Shown piece by piece: positions 62,088-64,000 of a DNA stretch of 64,000 nucleotides. The DNA comes from Solirubrobacter sp035555675 (GTDB lineage: Bacteria; Actinomycetota; Thermoleophilia; Solirubrobacterales; Solirubrobacteraceae), in NCBI GenBank assembly GCA_035555675.1, contig DATMGH010000150.1, positions 1-64,000 on the forward strand. The letters run 5' to 3'. The stretch's first letter is position 1, and every line of letters starts with the position of its first letter. A program made the translations under genes and the position numbers. The notes below the pieces were generated by a model. The model saw only the letters and a list, made by a program, of their open reading frames with translations. It was not told the origin of the DNA and did no database searches.

Positions 62088-62230
62088 TCTCCGACCTCGC
62101 GTTTGGGACTGAGCGCGGTGGTCGGCGCGGCGGGCGTCCCTCCCCCCTCCCGATGCGTATGACTTTGGTCGTATTGCCGGCCGGCATGGCTGACGCCGCT
62201 CGTGCGCGCCCTATACGTTCGGCGAGGACG

Positions 62231-62953
62231 ATGGAGACGGAGAGCGTGAAGCTGCTGCCGCACGCCCAGGCCCTCGGGTCGGGTGACCCGGTGCTGGCGC
62301 TGCAGGCGCACTCCCTGGACGCCGTGGTCGCGCTGATCCCGGCCGCCTTCGCGGTCTTCACCAGCGTCAGCCGGCGGCAGTCGGTCGAGCGCGCGGTCGC
62401 GCTGCAGGACCCGCGCGCCGGCGCCGAGCCGTACCCGCACGTCGCCGACCTCGGCGACGACGACCCGTTCGGCCCGCGCCTGCTCGCCCCGCCCGGCACG
62501 ACGGTGCTGGCGCTCGAGCACGTCACGGCGCGCGCCCCCGAGCACGCCGCCGCGCTGCACGCCGAGGGCTGGGGCGACCGCCTCGCCATGTACCTGCGCC
62601 TGGCCGGCACGATCGCCGGCGTGGTCTCGCTGCTGCGGCCGCTGGAGCAGCCGCGGTTCTCCGCCGTCGACGCGTCGAAGCTGCGCCGCGTCCAGCCGCT
62701 GCTCGAGCACGTCTACAGCACGTCGATCGAGCCCGGCGGCGAGTCGTCGCGCCAGGTCCTGAGCGGCAGCGGGCTGACGCCGCGCGAGGTCGACGTGGCC
62801 GAGCTGGTGGGCCGCGGCGCGTCCAACGCCGAGATCGCGTGCTCGCTGCACGTCACCGAGGCGACCGTCAAGACGCACCTGACGCGGATCTACACGAAGG
62901 TCGGCGTGCGGACACGCACGCAGCTCGCGCTGCTGGTCGGGGGCGGCGTGTGA
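62231..62953 (+). CDS. LuxR-type regulator, paralogue 2
   Basis: 240 residues. The DNA-binding end reads SGLTPREVDVAELVGRGASNAEIACSLHVTEATVKTHLTRIYTKVGV. The N-terminal part has DDDPFGPRLLAP and KLRRVQPLLEHVYST. ATG at 62231 behind GGCGAGGACG is preferred over longer in-frame starts. Overlaps the next gene by 4 nt (GTGA). Confidence 0.86.
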   Translation: METESVKLLPHAQALGSGDPVLALQAHSLDAVVALIPAAFAVFTSVSRRQSVERAVALQDPRAGAEPYPHVADLGDDDPFGPRLLAPPGTTVLALEHVTARAPEHAAALHAEGWGDRLAMYLRLAGTIAGVVSLLRPLEQPRFSAVDASKLRRVQPLLEHVYSTSIEPGGESSRQVLSGSGLTPREVDVAELVGRGASNAEIACSLHVTEATVKTHLTRIYTKVGVRTRTQLALLVGGGV

Positions 62954-63636
62954 TCGGACGCGCGCTCGACACGGTCGTCGGGCTCGTCGACGCGCAGGTC
63001 GCGCTCGGCCTGACGATCGACGCGCACCTGACGATCGACCGGATCGTCATGCGGTGCCCGCGTCCCGAGGACGAGCTGGCGGTCGCGCCGCTCGTCGCGA
63101 AGCTGCCGGCGCTCGAGCCGATCGACCCGTTCAGCCCCCGCCGCGCCCGCGCCGCCGGCAGCCTGATCATGTGGTCGGCGCACGTCGGCGGCGATGAGCT
63201 GGCGGCCGCCTCGATGTACGGCCGCCATCTGCGCCGCCACGGCTTCGCGCCGCCGATCTGCGTGTACTTCAGCCACGACCGGCGGATCGAGCTCGGCATC
63301 ACGCTGCTGCGCCGGCTCGACGTCCCTCGCTTCGATCATCGCGCGGTCCGCCTGCTCAGCGAGTGGCAGCCGTTCCTGCAGCACGCGCTCACGCGCGCGC
63401 GGGTGCCGCCGGAGACGCCGGTGCGGCCGGCGCTGACCAAGCGCGAAGCGGCGGTCGCGGCGCTCGTCGCCGCCGGCTCGAGCAACGCCGACGTCGCGGC
63501 CGAGCTCGGCATGACCGAGGGCACGGTCAAAGCGCATCTGACGAAGGTCTACGCCAAGCTCGCGATCCGCAACCGCACCCAGCTCGCGGTTACGCTTCCG
63601 CGCGTGGAGCCCGATCGGTCGCCGAGCGCGGTCTGA
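62950..63636 (+). CDS. LuxR-type regulator, paralogue 3
   Basis: 228 residues. The DNA-binding end reads PALTKREAAVAALVAAGSSNADVAAELGMTEGTVKAHLTKVYAKLAI. The sensor-like part has PIDPFSPRRARAAGSLIMWSAHVGG and LLSEWQPFLQHALTRAR. Start GTG at 62950 is coupled to the stop of paralogue 2. Confidence 0.86.
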   Translation: MIGRALDTVVGLVDAQVALGLTIDAHLTIDRIVMRCPRPEDELAVAPLVAKLPALEPIDPFSPRRARAAGSLIMWSAHVGGDELAAASMYGRHLRRHGFAPPICVYFSHDRRIELGITLLRRLDVPRFDHRAVRLLSEWQPFLQHALTRARVPPETPVRPALTKREAAVAALVAAGSSNADVAAELGMTEGTVKAHLTKVYAKLAIRNRTQLAVTLPRVEPDRSPSAV

Positions 63637-63640
63637 GCCG

Positions 63641-64000
63641 TTGACCGCCGCCGAGGATCTGCTCGCCCGCGCGCAGCCGCAGCGGGGGCGCCGCATGCCT
63701 GGGCGCGAGCTGCTGGTGGAGATCGCGCTGGCCGGCTTCGTCCTGGCCGGCGCGGTCGCGTGGCCCGTGGTCGCGGGCGTCCACGACGTGGCCTGGGGCA
63801 CCGCGGCGCTGCTCGTCGTCGCGTACGCGATCTCGGCGTCCGCACTGCTGTACGTGGGCGCCGGGTGCGCGCTCGCGACGCAGCTCGCGTTCGTGCCGAT
63901 GCTCTGGCTGCTGCCCGCGCCGCTGGTCCCGCTGTGCGTCGTCGCCGCGCTGCTGCTGTGGGCGCTGCCGGACGTGGTGCGCCGCCGCCATTCCCCGCAG
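63641..64000 (+). CDS. Membrane protein, cut by the window end
   Basis: 120 residues visible from TTG 63641 (LTAAEDLLARAQPQRGRRMPG); an in-frame ATG at 63695 is an alternative. Three to four hydrophobic helices follow (LVEIALAGFVLAGAVAWPVVAG, AALLVVAYAISASALLYVGAG, VPMLWLLPAPLVPLCVVAALLLWALP). The C-terminal domain that would tell its function is outside the window. Confidence 0.6.
   Translation, partial: MTAAEDLLARAQPQRGRRMPGRELLVEIALAGFVLAGAVAWPVVAGVHDVAWGTAALLVVAYAISASALLYVGAGCALATQLAFVPMLWLLPAPLVPLCVVAALLLWALPDVVRRRHSPQ

Overview
The window is very GC-rich, gene-dense DNA whose genes are packed with ATGA/GTGA/TGATG stop-start overlaps. The protein families (14-subunit NuoA-N, MreB, LuxR-type regulators, secreted Ig-like proteins, Flp-like pilin leader) and the strong use of GTG/TTG starts point to a high-GC actinobacterium. 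My best guess is the Thermoleophilia, order Solirubrobacterales, but this is inference from gene style, not from a marker gene.

Layout. 1-772: 3'-truncated gene for a protein with a pilin-like leader (minus strand). 833-867: strong hairpin that ends the nuo operon. 899-15565: complete nuoA-nuoN complex I operon (minus strand). 15601-16891: membrane protein, flavin reductase and cupredoxin lipoprotein that run into nuo on the same strand. 16916-19293: c-type cytochrome lipoprotein, serS and a tyrosine-phosphatase-like gene (plus strand). 19294-20213: 0.9 kb without a believable gene that carries a tandem array of four copies of a 63-bp block. 20214-24904: cyclase plus thiamine-diphosphate enzyme pair, then a copper cluster (YcnI, CopC) and an AbrB-type permease. 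24807-28823: lgt, CBS protein, enoyl-CoA hydratase, quinone oxidoreductase, transaldolase. 28768-31589: Fur-family regulator with a CbiMQO/PDGLE metal uptake operon and a match to the Nur nickel box. 31685-33117: tRNA-Ser(UGA), mreB, tRNA-Ser(GCU), tRNA-Arg(ACG).

33079-38262: a 5.1-kb island bounded by a 42-bp repeat of the tRNA-Arg 3' half. It holds a frameshifted AbiEi antitoxin, a DUF4143 ATPase, a primase-helicase of the TOTE conflict-system type that lacks helicase motif II, and a DUF6398-like protein. No integrase is present.

38379-43312: AraC regulator, alpha/beta hydrolase, and a two-gene NitT/TauT-type ABC transporter (fused permease, ATPase with C-terminal extension, no binding protein). 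43319-48964: ABC exporter with its two-component system in one operon, followed by a second two-component system whose response regulator has lost most of its DNA-binding domain. 49127-51167: two membrane proteins and glutaminase. 51190-53884: TetR regulator facing a methyltransferase across two perfect palindromes, then an ECF sigma factor with a membrane partner. 54085-64000: small ORF, CAP-domain protein, Ig-repeat secreted protein, a paralogous pair of unknown function, another secreted protein, a sigma/zinc-finger/membrane fusion, three paralogous LuxR regulators and a membrane protein cut by the window end.

The items I would follow up first are the 63-bp repeat family, the tRNA-Arg island with its damaged primase-helicase, the HTH-deleted response regulator and the Nur-type operator.
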